A stretch of DNA of 15,184 bases from Mailhella sp. (GTDB lineage Bacteria; Desulfobacterota; Desulfovibrionia; Desulfovibrionales; Desulfovibrionaceae). The notes beneath the pieces are model-generated. The model worked only from the letters and a program-made list of their open reading frames with translations. It searched no databases and was not told the DNA's origin. Below, one piece after another: positions 13,992-15,184 of this stretch; within the stretch, counting starts at the first letter, position 1; the number at the start of each line of letters is the position of its first letter. A program made the translations under genes and the position numbers. The stretch spans positions 1 to 15,184 of the forward strand of contig JAFWYI010000131.1 in assembly GCA_017522745.1 (NCBI GenBank), in the 5' to 3' direction.

Positions 13992-14749
13992 TGATACGCC
14001 TCATACAGTTCCTTGTCGTTCCCCTGCTTCTGCTGGCGGCATGGCACATCTCGTCAACGAGCGGAGTCGTATCGGCATATCTGCTGCCACCTCCGGAAAC
14101 CGTGTTCCAGACAGCCTGCACCATGGCAGCTTCGGGCGACCTTGCCAGACATCTTGGCGCGTCCATGGACCGTATCTGCAGTGGCTTCTTCATCAGCATC
14201 ACGGCCGGATGTATCCTCGCGGCTATTCTGGCGCGTTTTTCCCTGCTGGAGAAACTGCTCGATCTTCCCCTTTCGTTCATGCGGATGACTCCGCCTCTCG
14301 CGGTCATCCCTCTCCTCATCCTCTGGCTGGGCATCGGTGAAGCCACTCAGCAGGCCATCATCATCCTTGCCTCTTTCTTCCCTACCTTTCTGAATGCCCG
14401 GGCTGGCTTTTCGCGACTCGATAATTCCTACAAGGAACTGGCAGCCAGCCTTCGTCTCTCCTTTTTCGACTATGCCCGCTATCTGGCCCTGCCGGCCGCT
14501 GTACCGTCCATAGTCACAGGCATACGCCTGAGTTTCGGTTACAGCTGGCGTGCCCTCATCGGCGCGGAACTCATCGCCGCCAGCACCGGCCTCGGATACA
14601 TGATAACCGATGCCGAGCAGATGCAGCGCGTAGATGAAGTCATGGTCGGCATATTCCTCATCGGTCTGGTGGGCTGGTCGCTGGATTCACTGTTCCGCCT
14701 TCTGTCCATCAAACTGCTGGGGCGGCGCTTCCCGGAGGTGGCCAACTGA
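13991..14749 (+). CDS. ABC transporter permease, SsuC/TauC (nitrate/sulfonate/taurine) type
   Basis: The 252-residue membrane protein starts at ATG 13991 inside the stop of the preceding gene. An upstream ATG at 13916 would run through the FmdE-like gene and gives a non-hydrophobic Arg/Ser-rich leader. About six hydrophobic segments are visible, beginning IQFLVVPLLLLAAWHI. The cytoplasmic EAA loop that contacts the ATPase is seen in LAASLRLSFFDYARYLALP, followed by VPSIVTGIRLSFGYSWRAL and GAELIAASTGLGYMI, the classical end of the SsuC/TauC/NrtB group. Members import sulfonates, nitrate, thiamine precursors and similar compounds; the substrate here cannot be told, and no binding protein is in view. 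Its TGA overlaps the ATPase ATG. Confidence 0.88.
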   Translation: MIRLIQFLVVPLLLLAAWHISSTSGVVSAYLLPPPETVFQTACTMAASGDLARHLGASMDRICSGFFISITAGCILAAILARFSLLEKLLDLPLSFMRMTPPLAVIPLLILWLGIGEATQQAIIILASFFPTFLNARAGFSRLDNSYKELAASLRLSFFDYARYLALPAAVPSIVTGIRLSFGYSWRALIGAELIAASTGLGYMITDAEQMQRVDEVMVGIFLIGLVGWSLDSLFRLLSIKLLGRRFPEVAN

Positions 14750-15108
14750 TGCCTGCGCTTGAAAACATCGTCAAACATTTCGGTGACAAATGCATACTCA
14801 AGGGCATGACCCTGAATCTTGTGGAGTCCGGCATTACCTGCCTGCTGGGAGCTTCCGGCTGTGGCAAATCCACCGTACTGCGTATCGCGGCTGGCCTCAC
14901 GGAGGCCGACAGCGGCACCAATAACGTGGATGCTGAACACTGCGGCGTCGTTTTTCAGGATCCCCGCCTCGTTCCCTGGCTTACGGTCCGGGAAAATCTT
15001 CTTCTCGCCCTGCCTCCTCAGCGCCGGAAGGAAGTCGATCCTCTGCTCCGCTCCACTCTGTCTCAGGTCGAGCTGGACTTTGACGAGGTCGGCCAGATCA
15101 TGCCTTAG
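14749..15108 (+). pseudogene. ABC transporter ATPase, SsuB/TauB type, truncated before the signature motif
   Basis: The ATG at 14749 overlaps the permease stop. The 119-residue frame has a normal N-terminal half: ILKGMTLNLVESG, Walker A GASGCGKST (about residues 34-42), and the Q-loop VFQDPRLVPWLTVRENL. Family members are 230-270 residues. Here the frame stops with TAG at 15106-15108, exactly where the LSGGQ signature, Walker B and H-loop should follow. The next codons read ELYGL, faintly like the expected ELSGG, then similarity ends and the sequence becomes AT-rich. No other frame restores the signature. Without the signature and Walker B the product cannot work alone. A junction with inserted or rearranged DNA is the likeliest reason; an assembly-end artefact is possible. 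Confidence 0.75.
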
Positions 15109-15184
15109 GAGCTTTATGGGTTGAGGTCACTTATGAAATGCAGTGACTGTGAGATTTTTCGTGTCTCTATATTTATAATTATTG
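15109..15184. other. AT-rich terminal stretch, no gene recognised
   Basis: The last 76 bases are distinctly more AT-rich than the ABC genes. They contain an inverted repeat GTCACT/AGTGAC (15126-15131 with 15142-15147) and an open frame from ATG 15133 (MKCSDCEIFRVS) that runs to the window edge. It may be the end of an inserted element, but too little is visible to say which. Confidence 0.35.

Overview
The window looks like a piece of a Gram-negative, moderately GC-rich chromosome, most likely from the Desulfovibrionaceae (Desulfovibrio/Bilophila/Mailhella type). This placement is inferred from the hisS-aspS-def cluster, an AspRS with non-discriminating signature residues, a heptose epimerase for LPS, and the general character of the proteins. 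No rRNA or tRNA gene is visible.

Layout, left to right. (1) Positions 1-3025, minus strand: rimO, a lipoprotein with a YbaY-like plus a META domain, and an AI-2E/PerM-type membrane protein cut by the window edge; they are closely spaced and probably one transcript. (2) 3118-3732, plus strand: rdgB, a nucleotide-pool cleaning pyrophosphatase, closed by an intrinsic terminator. (3) 3784-4627: an AT-richer accessory pocket. It holds small inverted repeats, three 20-bp tandem repeats in exact phase, a sigma70-like promoter, about 200 nt that fold into a multi-helix RNA, a very strong GC hairpin, and a 115-codon gene of unknown function. A long perfect inverted repeat ends it and serves as shared terminator with the convergent Crp/Fnr-type regulator gene (4624-5337, minus). 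(4) 5498-9139, plus strand: hisS, aspS and def, a translation-related operon with its own promoter and a terminator. (5) 9305-13016, minus strand: a four-gene operon reading leftwards: a large EPSP-synthase-fold protein with an Arg/Lys/Asp-rich tail and degenerate active site, a small coiled-coil protein, a YkgJ-type cysteine-cluster protein, and hldD. (6) 13344-15108, plus strand: a promoter overlapped by a Fur-box-like sequence drives a TTG-started FmdE-like protein, an SsuC/TauC-type permease and an ABC ATPase. The ATPase reading frame stops just before its signature motif, where sequence composition turns AT-rich.

Most of the window is core housekeeping. The parts worth a second look are the 3.8-4.6 kb pocket (iterons, structured RNA and orphan gene), the apparently non-catalytic EPSP-synthase-like protein, the Fur-box FmdE-like/ABC operon, and the abrupt break in its ATPase. 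Long stop-free frames opposite hisS-aspS-def, hldD-ykgJ and the EPSP-like gene are shadows caused by codon bias.
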